This document shows positions 29,380 to 39,707 of a stretch of DNA of 64,000 nucleotides, one piece after another. The position numbers and the translations under genes were made by a program. Numbering within the stretch: position 1 is the first letter of the stretch; each line of letters begins with the position of its first letter. The stretch comes from Metaclostridioides mangenotii (GTDB lineage Bacteria; Bacillota; Clostridia; Peptostreptococcales; Peptostreptococcaceae): contig NZ_JAHLOF010000002.1 in assembly GCF_018917235.1 (NCBI RefSeq), positions 248,001-312,000 on the forward strand, read 5' to 3'. The notes under the pieces were generated by a model. It saw only the letters and a list, made by a program, of their open reading frames with translations, was not told the DNA's origin and ran no database searches.

Positions 29380-30582
29380 TTACTTATCATCTAAAGATGC
29401 TATACCTGGGAGCTCTTTTCCTTCTAAAAATTCCAATGAAGCTCCTCCTCCGGTTGATACATGAGTCATTTTATCGCCATATCCAAGTTGGTTAACAGCC
29501 GCGGCGCTGTCTCCTCCACCAATTATAGTAGTAGCATCTTTTAAATTAGCCATCGCTTTTGCTACTTCAAGTGTTCCAGTCGCAAAGTTTGCAAACTCAA
29601 ATACTCCCATAGGTCCATTCCAGACTACTGTTTTAGATTTATTTATAGTATTAACAAAGATATCCACAGATTTAGGCCCAATGTCTAGTCCCATATATCC
29701 CTCTTTTATGTTGGCATCTTCTGTAACTATAGGTTCAGCATCTTCTGAAAATTTTTCAGCCATTACTACATCTATTGGAAGCAGTAAGTTTACACCTTGT
29801 TTTTCAGCTTTTTCCATCATCTCTTTTGCGTACTCTATTTTATCTTCTTCTAATAAAGACGTTCCTATTTCATATCCTTGAGCCTTTAAGAATGTATATG
29901 CCATTCCTCCACCTATGATTAAGTTATCCACTTTATCTAATAAATTGTTAATAACTGCAAGTTTATCAGAAACTTTTGCTCCACCTAATATAGCTGTAAA
30001 AGGTCTTATTGGATTTGTAACTGCTTCTCCTAAAAATTTAAGTTCTTTTTGAATTAAGTAACCACAAACTCTCTCTTGCATAACTTCACCTGCACCAACT
30101 GTAGAGCAATGAGCTCTATGGGCAGTACCAAATGCATCATTTACATATATATCTGCAAGTGATGCCAACTCTTTTGAGTATTTTTCTTCATTTTTAGTTT
30201 CTTCTGCTCTATATCTAGTATTTTCTAATAGTACTATATCTCCATCTTTCATATTTGCTACTGCAGCTTTAGCATTATTTCCTACTACACTTTCGTCAGC
30301 GGCAAATACGACTTCTTTTCTTAACATCTCAGATAGTTTTTTAGCTACTGGTGATAATGAAAGCTCTGGTTTAGGCTCTCCTTTTGGTTTTCCTAAATGA
30401 GAACAAAGTATAACCTTTGCGCCTCTTGATACAAGGTTTTCTATTGTCGGTATAGCACCTCTTAATCTATTGTCGTCAGTAATTTTTCCGTCTTTAAGTG
30501 GTACATTAAAATCACATCTTACTAATACTTTTTTTCCGCTTACTTCTATATCCTCTATATTTTTTTTATTTAGCATTGACAT
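29380..30582 (-). CDS. pgk: phosphoglycerate kinase
   Basis: 400 residues. The N-terminal substrate motif [26 protein letters not shown] and the C-terminal nucleotide loop GGGDSAAAV are all present. It makes ATP from 1,3-bisphosphoglycerate. The ATG follows AAAGGAGAGTTAACT. It is the first gene of the pgk-tpiA-gpmI-eno run, separated from gapA by a terminator, so the two have separate promoters. Confidence 0.97.
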   Translation of the reverse strand: MSMLNKKNIEDIEVSGKKVLVRCDFNVPLKDGKITDDNRLRGAIPTIENLVSRGAKVILCSHLGKPKGEPKPELSLSPVAKKLSEMLRKEVVFAADESVVGNNAKAAVANMKDGDIVLLENTRYRAEETKNEEKYSKELASLADIYVNDAFGTAHRAHCSTVGAGEVMQERVCGYLIQKELKFLGEAVTNPIRPFTAILGGAKVSDKLAVINNLLDKVDNLIIGGGMAYTFLKAQGYEIGTSLLEEDKIEYAKEMMEKAEKQGVNLLLPIDVVMAEKFSEDAEPIVTEDANIKEGYMGLDIGPKSVDIFVNTINKSKTVVWNGPMGVFEFANFATGTLEVAKAMANLKDATTIIGGGDSAAAVNQLGYGDKMTHVSTGGGASLEFLEGKELPGIASLDDK

Positions 30583-30734
30583 AGTTAACTCTCCTTTTAA
30601 GTAAAGAAATTTATCCTACATTAATAGGCATTAATGTATACTTTTATCATATTTAATATATCATATTATTGGATATTTATGTATAGTATGTCACAATTAT
30701 TTACGTAAATTTTATGTTTTTTGTGTGATTTTAC

Positions 30735-30778
30735 AAAAAAGTCCATACCTATGGTGCTGCATAGGTGTGGACCTTTTA
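30735..30778. terminator. terminator between gapA and pgk
   Basis: AAAAAGTCCATACCTA pairs with TAGGTGTGGACCTTTT around a short loop; it could work in both directions. It makes gapA a separate unit. Confidence 0.85.
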
Positions 30779-30824
30779 ATTGTTAAATTTAGGTAATCGG
30801 TTTACCATATTATAGGTGACCGGT

Positions 30825-31847
30825 TTAGTAAGGATTCTCTTCCTTAGTAAATTTTCCCATCAATCCTAGCAATCTTATTAGCTGTGCTGTATAAGACATT
30901 TCATTGTCGTACCAAGCTACTACTTTCACAAGTTGCTCTCCATTAACTTCGATTACTTTTGTCTGTGTTGAATCAAATAATGACCCATATCTAATTCCTA
31001 TTATATCTGATGAAACGATCATGTCATCTGTATATCCAAATGATTCATTCGATGCTTCTTTCATAACTTTGTTTATTTCTTCTACACTTACTTTTTTATC
31101 TAGACTACATACCAACTCAGCAATAGATCCAGTAGGTACTGGAACTCTTTGAGCAGCTCCATCTAATTTACCTTCTAAATCAGGAATAACTATTCCGATA
31201 GCTTTTGCAGCGCCTGTACTGTTTGGTACTATGTTATTAGCTGCAGATCTAGCTCTCCTAAAATCTCCTTTTGGATGAGGTGAATCTAAAGTGTTTTGAT
31301 CATTCGTGTAAGCGTGAATTGTAGTCATAAGGCCTCTTTGTATTTTATAATTGTCATTTAACACTTTCGCCATAGGAGCCAGACAATTTGTTGTGCATGA
31401 TGCCCCAGATAATATCGTTTCAGATCCGTCTAATATATCGTGATTTGTATTGTATACAATTGTCTTCATTTCACCAGCACCTGGTGCTGAAATAATTACC
31501 CTCTTAGCTCCTGCCTTAAGGTGCTCTTCGGCTTTCTCTTTAGACGAGAATAAACCCGTACACTCTAACACTACTTCAGTTCCTAACTCTAACCAAGGTA
31601 TATCTGCAGGATTTCTTTCAGATGTGATTTTCACTTCCTTGCCGTCTACTACTAAGCTATTTTCATTTACTTCTATTTTGTTGTCTAGCCTACCTTGCGT
31701 TGTATCGTATTTAAGTAAATACGCCAACATCTCTACATCTGTTAGATCGTTAATTCCGACAACTTCAAATTTTTCAGGCTGCTCCATCATCAATCTAAAT
31801 GCCAGTCTTCCAATTCTTCCAAAACCATTAATGCCAACTCTTATCAT
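30825..31847 (-). CDS. gapA: glyceraldehyde-3-phosphate dehydrogenase
   Basis: 340 residues from ATG 31847, seven bases after GGAGGT. The frame extends 14 codons further up but without a site. NAD-binding [11 protein letters not shown], catalytic cysteine in [11 protein letters not shown], and [11 protein letters not shown] near the end are diagnostic. No CggR-type regulator precedes it, unlike in Bacillus. Instead palindromic DNA lies upstream (31913-31958). Confidence 0.96.
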   Translation of the reverse strand: MIRVGINGFGRIGRLAFRLMMEQPEKFEVVGINDLTDVEMLAYLLKYDTTQGRLDNKIEVNENSLVVDGKEVKITSERNPADIPWLELGTEVVLECTGLFSSKEKAEEHLKAGAKRVIISAPGAGEMKTIVYNTNHDILDGSETILSGASCTTNCLAPMAKVLNDNYKIQRGLMTTIHAYTNDQNTLDSPHPKGDFRRARSAANNIVPNSTGAAKAIGIVIPDLEGKLDGAAQRVPVPTGSIAELVCSLDKKVSVEEINKVMKEASNESFGYTDDMIVSSDIIGIRYGSLFDSTQTKVIEVNGEQLVKVVAWYDNEMSYTAQLIRLLGLMGKFTKEENPY

Positions 31848-31912
31848 AAGTTTACCTCCTGTTAGTATGTTATATTTTAATATAATCAATGATTATATTT
31901 ATAATGTCATAT

Positions 31913-31958
31913 CGAAATATTTAATAGTATTAAATACTGTCAGGCTTTAGGATATTTC
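31913..31958. promoter_or_regulatory. nested palindromes upstream of gapA
   Basis: CGAAATAT and ATATTTCG flank the region. Inside lies ATTTAATAGTATTAAAT, a 17-base palindrome with one central base. It is about 70-110 bases upstream of the gapA start, a plausible operator position. AT-richness makes chance matches possible. Confidence 0.35.
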
Positions 31959-31959
31959 G

Positions 31960-32458
31960 TCTTTTACCTAGTAAATCAATATTATTTTAAAAATTATATT
32001 TACTAATACATATTTAGTATTGTCTATAAAAAAATTAATATGAAAATTTATAATTGTATAAAAACGTTTATCATTTCACAATTAACAATTTATTTAAACT
32101 TAGTTAAAATTATCTATACACTTTTAAATACTTATATATTTTTAAATTATTTATAATAATTTATACTAACTATTTTTTAATGTGTAAACTAAATTTTAAA
32201 TAGATTTATTTTTATACTTAATTATCATTTTTTTTACAATATTAGACAAACATCCTTTTTACTATCTTATCATAAAAATTGGCTTATTTTTAAAGTTTTT
32301 TTAATGCAATTTAATTGTTTATTTCTGATTATTTCAATGTTCTTCGATGATTTTTATCTCTATTTTTTCAATCTGTTTTGAGTTCTTTTAGGGTCCATTT
32401 TGATAGCATAATCTATCTTTTTTGTTCTTAAATGTTTATTTATGTTCATTTAGATTTT
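31960..32458. other. 500-base AT-rich non-coding stretch
   Basis: Between gapA and the end of rpoN both strands are dense with stops. I see no gene, no strong hairpin and no known RNA motif. Confidence 0.5.
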
Positions 32459-33805
32459 TTAAAATTTTTTTCTTCTACTTGAAGACAGTATTCCCAACTC
32501 TTCACGGTATTTAGCCACAGTTCTTCTCGCTATATTAATACCTTTTTCTTTTAACATTTTTGAAATATGATCATCACTTAGAGGTTTATTTTTATTTTCA
32601 CTCTCTATCATTTCTTCAATAATTTTTTTTATACTAATACTGGAAGCCTTTTCATCACTTTCTGTATCTATTGCACTGCTAAAGAAATATCTAAACTCAT
32701 AAAGTCCAAACGGAGTAAGCATATACTTTCCATTTACTCCCCTACTTATAGTTGATTCGTGAAATCCAAGCCTTTCTGCTATTTCCTTCATCTTTAATGG
32801 TTTGATATATTTTGTTCCCTTTTCTAAAAATTCCCTTTGAGCCTTTAGTGTTTCTTCAGCAATTCTTAAAATTGTAGATTTTCTATTTTCTATATTTTTT
32901 ATAAGATCAGTAGCCGAATTAAGTCTCTCTTTTATAAAACATTTAGCATTCTCATCAGAATTTGAATTGCTCAAAATTTCTTTGTAATAATTATTTATCC
33001 TTATTTTATATGAGTCTTTTTCGTTAGTATGAACTACAAACTCTCCATCAATCTTTTCTACAACAACATCCGGCTGAATGTATACGCTTTTTTCGGAAGA
33101 TTTTGCCCTTCCTGGCTTCGGATCAAGCGATTTAATAATATCAATCAACTCAACACATTTTTGCATAGAGATGTTGTATTTTTTGCTTATTTGTTTATAC
33201 TTGTTGTTCGCGAGTAAAACTAAATCATTTTTTACTATTTCAGTAAGTATCGGGTTGAATATATTCAAATTATCCATTTGAATTAAAAGACATTCCGATA
33301 AATCTCTTGCACCAACTCCAACTGGATCTAATTGCTGCACAGTTTTGAGGCATTCTTCAAACTCTTCTTCGGAAATTCTTAGTGCATTTATAATATCAAT
33401 ATCTTTTACTCTTAGATATCCATCTTCATCAAGACTGTCTATTATATATTCACAAATTTCTTTTTGTTTTTCAGCAATATTATATAGACTTATTTGAAAC
33501 TTTAGATCCTCGTATAGATTTGAAGAATATCTAATTAGATTTTCTAAATCCACATCATTGTCTGGATTATAGCTAGACTCTGCTTTATATGTAGATCTAG
33601 AGTACTCCATATCTTTTACATATTGCTCCCAGTTTATCTCGCTTTTAGTCTCTAATTCAATTAAAGGGTTATTCTCTGATTCTTTTTTTATTTCTTCATC
33701 TAGTTCTAATTTGCTCATGTTTAAAATAGTAAGCGATTGTTTAATCTGAGTTGTCAAAATTAACTTCTGTGACTGGCTCAATTCTAATCTATTATTAAGG
33801 CCCAA
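32459..33805 (-). CDS. rpoN: RNA polymerase sigma-54 factor
   Basis: 448 residues, best started at TTG 33805 (encoding MGLNNRLELSQSQKL), a few bases after GGGGTGA. The longer frame to 33880 would run through a terminator. Region I (glutamine/leucine-rich, about 1-45) contacts activators. A core-binding domain follows. The HTH is seen in MKEIAERLGFHESTISRGVNGK. The RpoN box is ARRTVAKYREELGI near the C-terminus. It is called SigL in Gram-positives. Its position beside a sigma-54-driven catabolic cluster and two activator genes within 31 kb fits the promoters found here. Confidence 0.95.
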   Translation of the reverse strand: MGLNNRLELSQSQKLILTTQIKQSLTILNMSKLELDEEIKKESENNPLIELETKSEINWEQYVKDMEYSRSTYKAESSYNPDNDVDLENLIRYSSNLYEDLKFQISLYNIAEKQKEICEYIIDSLDEDGYLRVKDIDIINALRISEEEFEECLKTVQQLDPVGVGARDLSECLLIQMDNLNIFNPILTEIVKNDLVLLANNKYKQISKKYNISMQKCVELIDIIKSLDPKPGRAKSSEKSVYIQPDVVVEKIDGEFVVHTNEKDSYKIRINNYYKEILSNSNSDENAKCFIKERLNSATDLIKNIENRKSTILRIAEETLKAQREFLEKGTKYIKPLKMKEIAERLGFHESTISRGVNGKYMLTPFGLYEFRYFFSSAIDTESDEKASSISIKKIIEEMIESENKNKPLSDDHISKMLKEKGINIARRTVAKYREELGILSSSRRKKF

Positions 33806-33837
33806 CTTCGTCACCCCACTTTTAATTATATTATAAA

Positions 33838-33903
33838 TAAAAAACCCTTCTTTATAATTACATTCTAACATTATAGACATGTATTATGCAAAAGGGTTTT
33901 TCT
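33838..33903 (-). terminator. terminator of the purine-catabolic operon
   Basis: On the minus strand AAAACCCTTTT pairs with GAAGGGTTTTTT around a loop of about 40 bases, 27 bases after the xdh stop. It lies just upstream of the rpoN start, which argues against a longer RpoN. Confidence 0.75.
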
Positions 33904-33929
33904 TTATAAACAATTTTTTAGTAAGTTAC

Positions 33930-36491
33930 TTATTTTTTCTTTCTATATGCTGTATCTTCAAGTGGCAATTTAGTTCTAAATTGCTTATCAAATACGTAGT
34001 AAGCATTTTGAACAGCAGGTGCTGCTGGTATTGAACATATCTCTCCAACACCTTTCGCTCCGTATGCTAAAGGTGCATCGTTCTTCTCTACTATAATTGG
34101 TTCTATTTCAGGAATATCAATTGATTTAAATAATCCTATAGTACCAAATTTACCAGTAGGAACAGAATCTACTAATGGATAGTCTTCTGTCAAACCGTAT
34201 CCAAGTGACATAACTACTCCACCTTCAATTTGACCTTCAAGACTTATTGGGTTTACAGCTTTTCCAACATCATGGGCAGCTACTACTTTTTCTAATTTAC
34301 CTTCTTCATCAAGCATAACTACTTGAGTAGCGTATCCGTATGCCACGTGGCTTATAGGGTATTCTTTGTCAGATCCCATTTTATCTGTAACTGCTACGTA
34401 TTCTCCGTAGAATTCTTCACCTTCTAAATCTGTAATTGTTTTGCCTGAGTCTAAAGCTTCCTTTAATTTAAGAGCTGCTACTTTTGTAGCTTCTCCTGTA
34501 AATACCGTTTGTCTAGAAGCTGTAGTATTACCTGAGTCTGGTGTTGTATGAGTGTCAGGGAAATCATGTACTATAAGCTCTGGTGAAAGTCCTGCAGTTT
34601 CGCAAGCCATTTGTACCATTACTGTACCTAGTCCTTGACCTATACATGATGCACTTGTTCTTATATGAACTTTACCATCTATGATAACGAGATTACATCT
34701 TCCTGCATCTGGAACCCCAACACCAAGTCCTGCATTCTTCATAGCACAGGCAATACCTGCTCTTGGATGAGCTTCGTATTGATCTTTAACTGCTTCAAGA
34801 GTTTCAACAAGTCCAGTACTTGGATCTGCTATTTGACCATTTGGTAATACTTGGCCTGGTCTTATAGCATTTCTATATCTAAATTCCCAAGGAGATATTC
34901 CTACCATCTCAGCTAGTAAGTTTATGTTACACTCAGTTGCGAAACAACTTTGGGCAACACCAAATCCTCTGAAGGCTCCTCCTGGAGGGTTATTTGTATA
35001 AACTGCTCTTCCAGTTATATCTATATCTTGGTAATTATATGGTCCAGCTGCATGTGTACAAAGTCTTTGTAAAACCGGTCCACCTAGAGATGCATATGCA
35101 CCTGTATCTGATATTATATCAGCTTTCATAGCGGTTAAATTTCCGTTTTCATCACAAGCAGTTGTGAATTCCATTTCAGTTGCATGTCTCTTAGGATGAA
35201 TTATTATACTTTCTTTTCTAGTAAGTTGAACTTTAACAAATTTCTTAGTAACATAAGCAAGTAATGCGGCGTGGTGTTGAACACTCATATCTTCTTTTCC
35301 ACCGAAGCCTCCACCTACCATTCTATTTATAACTCTAACTTTTTCATGAGGAAGACCCAACATATCTGCACACTCATGTTGTGTAGCATATACACCTTGG
35401 TCTGTTGAATAAATTACTACTCCATCTTCTTCATATGGTCCAGCTATAGAACACTCTGGCTCTAAGAACGCATGCTCAGTCGGTGGTGTAGAGTATCTCT
35501 TAGTTACAACATATTTAGAATTCTTTATTTTTTCTTCAGCATTTCCTCTTACAAGATGCTCTTTTACAAGTAAGTTACCAGTTTCATGTATAAGTGGAGC
35601 TCCATCTGCTAATGCCATCTCTGGAGTGCTAATTGGCGTTAACTCTTCGAACTCTATTTCAACTAAGTTTTTAGCTTCTTCTAATGCTTCTCTAGTTTCT
35701 GCAGCTACAAGAACTATTGCATCGCCTAGATATCTTGTTGTATCACCTTCTGGAATTAAAGTATCCCAATCTTTCTTTAAGTGACCAACTTTAACTGTTC
35801 CTGGTATATCTTTTGAAGTAAGAACTGCAACTACTCCAGGATGAGCTTTTGCTTTTTCTATGTTTATTTTTTTAACTATTGCTCTTGGATATTTTGTTCT
35901 AACTGCAGAACCGTAGATCATACCGTCTATCCTCATATCATCTACATATTCAGCCACACCAAGTGTTTTAGCTACTGCATCTACTCTTTGAAGGTTATCT
36001 CCAACTAGACCTTTACAAGCTACTTTAGGAACTTCAGTACCTTCTCTAAAGATTTTTGCAACTAATTGTATAGCTTTAATTATTTTTACATAACCAGTAC
36101 ATCTACATATATTTCCTCTTAATGCTTTCTTTATATCATCATCAGTTGGGTCAGGATTGACATCTAGTAAAGCTTTTGCACTAATTACCATACCAGGTAT
36201 ACAGAAACCACATTGAACTGCTCCTTGGCTAGAGAATGCGTAAGCGTATACATCTCTTTCTCTTTCAGTCATACCTTCTATTGTAACTATACTTTTTCCT
36301 GCTAATTTATCTGTTTTGAAAACACATGCTTTTGTAGCCTTGCCGTCAATTATAACCATACAAGTACCACAGGCACCTTCAGAACATCCATTTTTAACAG
36401 AAGTAATATTTTTATCTTCTCTCAAGTAGTCTAGAAGCTTTTTTCCTTCTTCTGCTACGACTTTCTCTCCGTTAAGTATAAATTCTACCAT
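33930..36491 (-). CDS. xdh: selenium-dependent xanthine dehydrogenase, Fe-S plus molybdenum subunit
   Basis: 853 residues. The first 80 residues hold a plant-type [2Fe-2S] domain (CSEGACGTC). Residues 80-155 hold a second cluster (CGFC and CRCTGY). From about 165 is the molybdopterin domain with GGGFGGKEDMSVQ, GGAFRGFGVAQ and the active-site region AYGAKGVGEI. There is no FAD domain, as in the single-chain Se-dependent XDH family. Catalytic selenium in this family is a labile ligand of Mo, not selenocysteine, so no UGA/SECIS is expected and none was seen. It oxidises purines such as hypoxanthine or xanthine. It starts directly after the hydA stop, so the two are translationally coupled. Confidence 0.9.
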   Translation of the reverse strand: MVEFILNGEKVVAEEGKKLLDYLREDKNITSVKNGCSEGACGTCMVIIDGKATKACVFKTDKLAGKSIVTIEGMTERERDVYAYAFSSQGAVQCGFCIPGMVISAKALLDVNPDPTDDDIKKALRGNICRCTGYVKIIKAIQLVAKIFREGTEVPKVACKGLVGDNLQRVDAVAKTLGVAEYVDDMRIDGMIYGSAVRTKYPRAIVKKINIEKAKAHPGVVAVLTSKDIPGTVKVGHLKKDWDTLIPEGDTTRYLGDAIVLVAAETREALEEAKNLVEIEFEELTPISTPEMALADGAPLIHETGNLLVKEHLVRGNAEEKIKNSKYVVTKRYSTPPTEHAFLEPECSIAGPYEEDGVVIYSTDQGVYATQHECADMLGLPHEKVRVINRMVGGGFGGKEDMSVQHHAALLAYVTKKFVKVQLTRKESIIIHPKRHATEMEFTTACDENGNLTAMKADIISDTGAYASLGGPVLQRLCTHAAGPYNYQDIDITGRAVYTNNPPGGAFRGFGVAQSCFATECNINLLAEMVGISPWEFRYRNAIRPGQVLPNGQIADPSTGLVETLEAVKDQYEAHPRAGIACAMKNAGLGVGVPDAGRCNLVIIDGKVHIRTSASCIGQGLGTVMVQMACETAGLSPELIVHDFPDTHTTPDSGNTTASRQTVFTGEATKVAALKLKEALDSGKTITDLEGEEFYGEYVAVTDKMGSDKEYPISHVAYGYATQVVMLDEEGKLEKVVAAHDVGKAVNPISLEGQIEGGVVMSLGYGLTEDYPLVDSVPTGKFGTIGLFKSIDIPEIEPIIVEKNDAPLAYGAKGVGEICSIPAAPAVQNAYYVFDKQFRTKLPLEDTAYRKKK

Positions 36492-37874
36492 CTACTTGGC
36501 CCCCCTTGCTTGTCGCCTTTTTACATACTGTCCAGTCGGCGATTTGCTAATAACTTTACCATCTTTTACGACTTCTGTACCTCTTAGGTACACTCTGCTA
36601 ATTGCACAATCTACCTCAAAATCTTCATATGGAGTATAATCTACATTTTGAACTTGATTTTCCGCTTTTATTACATCTTTGATATTTGGATTTATAACTG
36701 TTATATCAGCATCGCTTCCGATTTCAATAGCCCCTTTTTGAGGATACATTCCAAATACCTTGGCTGGTTTAGTTGATACAACGTCAACCAGTTGATTTAT
36801 TGTTATTTTGTCTCTACAAACCCCATAAGTGTATAGAAGTTTTATTCTGTGTTCTACTCCTGGTCCTCCATTAGGTATTTTACTGAAATCATCCTTACCT
36901 AAATCTTTTTGCCCTTTAAAGTTGAAAGAACAATGATCCGTTCCAATAGTATCTATATCACCATCAGAAATAGCCTTCCAAAGAATATCATTATTAGACT
37001 TCTCTCTAAGTGGTGGAGACATAACATATTTTGCTCCTTCAAAGCCATCAGTAAAATACTGTTCTTCATCAAGAAGTAAATATTGAGGGCATGTTTCTAC
37101 AACCACATCCACACCTCTAGCTTCTGCTTTTTTAACTTCTTCTAAAGATTCTTTACAACTTAGATGAACAACGTAAACTTTTGATTTTGCAACTTCAGCT
37201 ATCTTCATCAATCTTGATGTAGCTTCTGCTTCTAATATGGCTGGTCTAGTAAGTGGATGATACTTAAGAGACAAATGTCCGCTTTCTTTAGCCTCTTTTA
37301 TAAGCTCATCAATTACCTCTCCGTTCTCACAGTGAAAACCTATAATACCACCTATTTCTTCAGATTTCTTTAAGGCTTCATATATAACATCATCTTTAAC
37401 TTTAAGATTTTTATATGCCATATACATTTTGAATGATGATACACCCTCATTTATCATTACATCCATTTCATCTCTAACAGAATTATTCCAATCAGTTATA
37501 GCCATATGGAACCCATAATCTGAATACGACTTATTGTCAGCTTTCATATGCCATACTTTAAGCCCATCTGTCAACGATTCACCTTTTGATTGTGTAGCAA
37601 AGTCTAAAACCGTAGTGGTACCACCTGCTATAGCCGCTTTAGTTCCAGTAGCAAAACTATCAGCTGTCATTGTGGCGCCGTTGTCTAAATCAAAGTGTGT
37701 ATGAGTATCTATCCCACCAGGAATAATATAACTTCCAACAACATCAACTATCTCATCTCCACTTACTTCTATATCAGATCCTATCGCTACGATCTTTTCA
37801 CCATCAATCCTTACATCTGAACTGTAAGTTTTTTCATTTGTTACTATTTTTCCACCTCTGAGTACAATTCCCAT
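36492..37874 (-). CDS. hydA: dihydropyrimidinase / hydantoinase
   Basis: 460 residues, cyclic amidohydrolase fold. DTHTHFDLD binds metal. FKMYMAYKN near residue 148 has the lysine expected to be carboxylated. FHCEN, VVHLS and GTDHCSFNF supply the remaining ligands. It opens cyclic ureides. In purine-degrading yge/ygf-type clusters this enzyme acts on ring-opened purine products. The ATG follows AAGGTGGAATAAGC. The xdh gene follows without a gap. Confidence 0.9.
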   Translation of the reverse strand: MGIVLRGGKIVTNEKTYSSDVRIDGEKIVAIGSDIEVSGDEIVDVVGSYIIPGGIDTHTHFDLDNGATMTADSFATGTKAAIAGGTTTVLDFATQSKGESLTDGLKVWHMKADNKSYSDYGFHMAITDWNNSVRDEMDVMINEGVSSFKMYMAYKNLKVKDDVIYEALKKSEEIGGIIGFHCENGEVIDELIKEAKESGHLSLKYHPLTRPAILEAEATSRLMKIAEVAKSKVYVVHLSCKESLEEVKKAEARGVDVVVETCPQYLLLDEEQYFTDGFEGAKYVMSPPLREKSNNDILWKAISDGDIDTIGTDHCSFNFKGQKDLGKDDFSKIPNGGPGVEHRIKLLYTYGVCRDKITINQLVDVVSTKPAKVFGMYPQKGAIEIGSDADITVINPNIKDVIKAENQVQNVDYTPYEDFEVDCAISRVYLRGTEVVKDGKVISKSPTGQYVKRRQARGAK

Positions 37875-37950
37875 GCTTATTCCACCTTAATTCTTATAGC
37901 AAATCAGTGTTTCTAATTTTTAATTTTAATTTATAGATATTATTATTATA

Positions 37951-37990
37951 AATGCATCTTTTGCGCATCCAATTGCACAAAAGATGCATT
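37951..37990. repeat. 13-bp perfect stem in the hydA leader
   Basis: AATGCATCTTTTG and CAAAAGATGCATT are exact complements around a 14-base loop, about 80 bases before the hydA start. There is no good T-run, so it may be an mRNA processing or attenuation structure rather than a plain terminator. Confidence 0.5.
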
Positions 37991-38149
37991 CAAATTTTAA
38001 TTATTTTTATCAAAACATTTCCATTTTTTAATTTTTAATTTTAATTTAATAATTAATTTTAATCATCTTACTCTTATATAAGTTATTTATTTTTTGTACC
38101 TATTCATAAACGTTTTCAACGATTTGTAATTTACTATCCCAATTTGCTA

Positions 38150-38300
38150 CCACACTAAGCAAAGTTAGCAGCAATCTATGATAGCAAGTTGTCATTGATA
38201 GCTTATAACACCCATCAGGCGATGCTACCATCCTAAAACGATGTCATTTTAGCAGGCAGCATGCATGACAAATGACGATACTATCATTTAGCGACCTGCA
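38150..38300 (-). repeat. highly structured intergenic segment, permease / hydA
   Basis: A GC-richer island with several nested complements. ATGATAG-x-GTCATT near 38180 pairs with AATGACGATACTATCAT near 38273. CTAAAA/TTTTAG lies inside. GCTACC and GCTGC motifs recur. It follows the permease stop on the same strand. I do not recognise a known riboswitch class. Confidence 0.4.
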
Positions 38301-38311
38301 GTCAAATATAT

Positions 38312-39658
38312 TTACTGCGCTTGTTCTTGAGTTGCTTTTTTCTTACTTCCTATTTCATTGAAGAATATATTAAGTAGTACAGCAGCTAAACTTCCTGTAG
38401 TTATTCCACTGTGGAAAATAGTTTGAACCCATGCTGGGAAGTTATTATAGAAGTCAGCATTTACTATTGGTATAACAGATAAACCAACACTTACTGCGAC
38501 TATAACTCCATTCATAGTTCCATTAAACTGTACTTTGCTTAGAGTTCTTACTCCTCCAACCATTACCATACCAAACATAGCGAAGGCTACCCCTCCAAGA
38601 ACAGGCTTCGGTATAGCTGCAACAATGGCTGCAATCTTTGGCACAAATCCGAATAGTAGAAGCATTGCACCTGCGTACACTGCTACATATCTAGATTTAA
38701 TTCCAGTAAGACCAACAATACCAGTATTTTGACCAAAAGGTGTTATCGGGAAAGAGTTAAATATACCTGATAAAGCTGTAGATATACCATCCCCAAATAA
38801 CGCTCTTTTAATGTTTTTACCTGTTACTTCTTTATCCACCATTTCATGGATAGCTATCATATTTCCAACTGACTCAGTCATCAGTACTAACATGATTAAG
38901 CATAACGACAATATAGCTGAAACATCAAATTGCGGTAAACCAAATTTAAATGGAGTGTTTATAGTAAACCATCCTGCATCAGCAACACTGCTGAAGTCAG
39001 CCATTCCAACTGCCATTGCAAGTACTGTACCTAGTACTATACCTACGATTATAGCAGCACTGTTCCAAGTACCTTTTAGTAGTTTAAAAGATAGTAGAGT
39101 TATTGCAAGTACTGCCATAGAAAGTGCAAAAGTCTTTGGATCAACTGCTTCTATCTTATTGTTAGTGATCCATTTGATACCAACTGGAAATAAAGATATA
39201 CCTATAACCATTACTACAGTTCCTGTAACAACACTAGGGAAAAATCTTATTAGTTTTTCAAACACTGGAGCTAATACTATACAGAAAATACCTGCTACTA
39301 TTACTGCTCCAAAGACATTTTGAATTGCAAGGTTCGGATCATTATATGACGTAGCTATAGCTGTCATACCCGCAACCGCTGCAAAACTTGTTCCCTCGAT
39401 TACTGGTATTCTAGCACCTATAATATTTCCTATACCAACACTTTGTATGAGAGTTCCTATACCTGCCATGAATAGACAGGCATTAATTAAAAATACAATA
39501 CTAGTTTGATCTAGTCCTGCAGCACTTCCTATCATCATGGGAACTGCCACCGCTCCTGCACACATTGCTAATACGTGCTGTAGTGAAAATACCCATGCAC
39601 TTTTGAATGACATTTTTTCATCTACTGGAGCTATTTTAGGGCTGTTATTTTGAGACAT
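38312..39658 (-). CDS. NCS2-family nucleobase (uracil/xanthine/urate) permease
   Basis: 448 residues with about 12-14 hydrophobic segments. Motifs of the nucleobase-ascorbate transporter family are QHVLAMCAGAVAVP near residue 28, SVGIGNIIGARIPVIEGTSFA near 72 and SFPITPFGQNTGIVGLTGIKSR near 300. It sits in the membrane and imports a purine or pyrimidine with protons or sodium. It lies 49 bases after ygfK in the same direction. The catabolic context favours xanthine or urate, but the exact substrate cannot be read from sequence. Confidence 0.88.
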   Translation of the reverse strand: MSQNNSPKIAPVDEKMSFKSAWVFSLQHVLAMCAGAVAVPMMIGSAAGLDQTSIVFLINACLFMAGIGTLIQSVGIGNIIGARIPVIEGTSFAAVAGMTAIATSYNDPNLAIQNVFGAVIVAGIFCIVLAPVFEKLIRFFPSVVTGTVVMVIGISLFPVGIKWITNNKIEAVDPKTFALSMAVLAITLLSFKLLKGTWNSAAIIVGIVLGTVLAMAVGMADFSSVADAGWFTINTPFKFGLPQFDVSAILSLCLIMLVLMTESVGNMIAIHEMVDKEVTGKNIKRALFGDGISTALSGIFNSFPITPFGQNTGIVGLTGIKSRYVAVYAGAMLLLFGFVPKIAAIVAAIPKPVLGGVAFAMFGMVMVGGVRTLSKVQFNGTMNGVIVAVSVGLSVIPIVNADFYNNFPAWVQTIFHSGITTGSLAAVLLNIFFNEIGSKKKATQEQAQ

Positions 39659-39707
39659 AATTGGTCTCCCTTCCTTTTATTCTATTAAATTTTGTCTTAT
39701 ATATATC

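Noticed and set aside
33930-36491. Search for an in-frame selenocysteine UGA in the selenium-dependent dehydrogenase
   Set aside because: The frame is uninterrupted and the family uses a labile selenium ligand on molybdenum, so none is expected.
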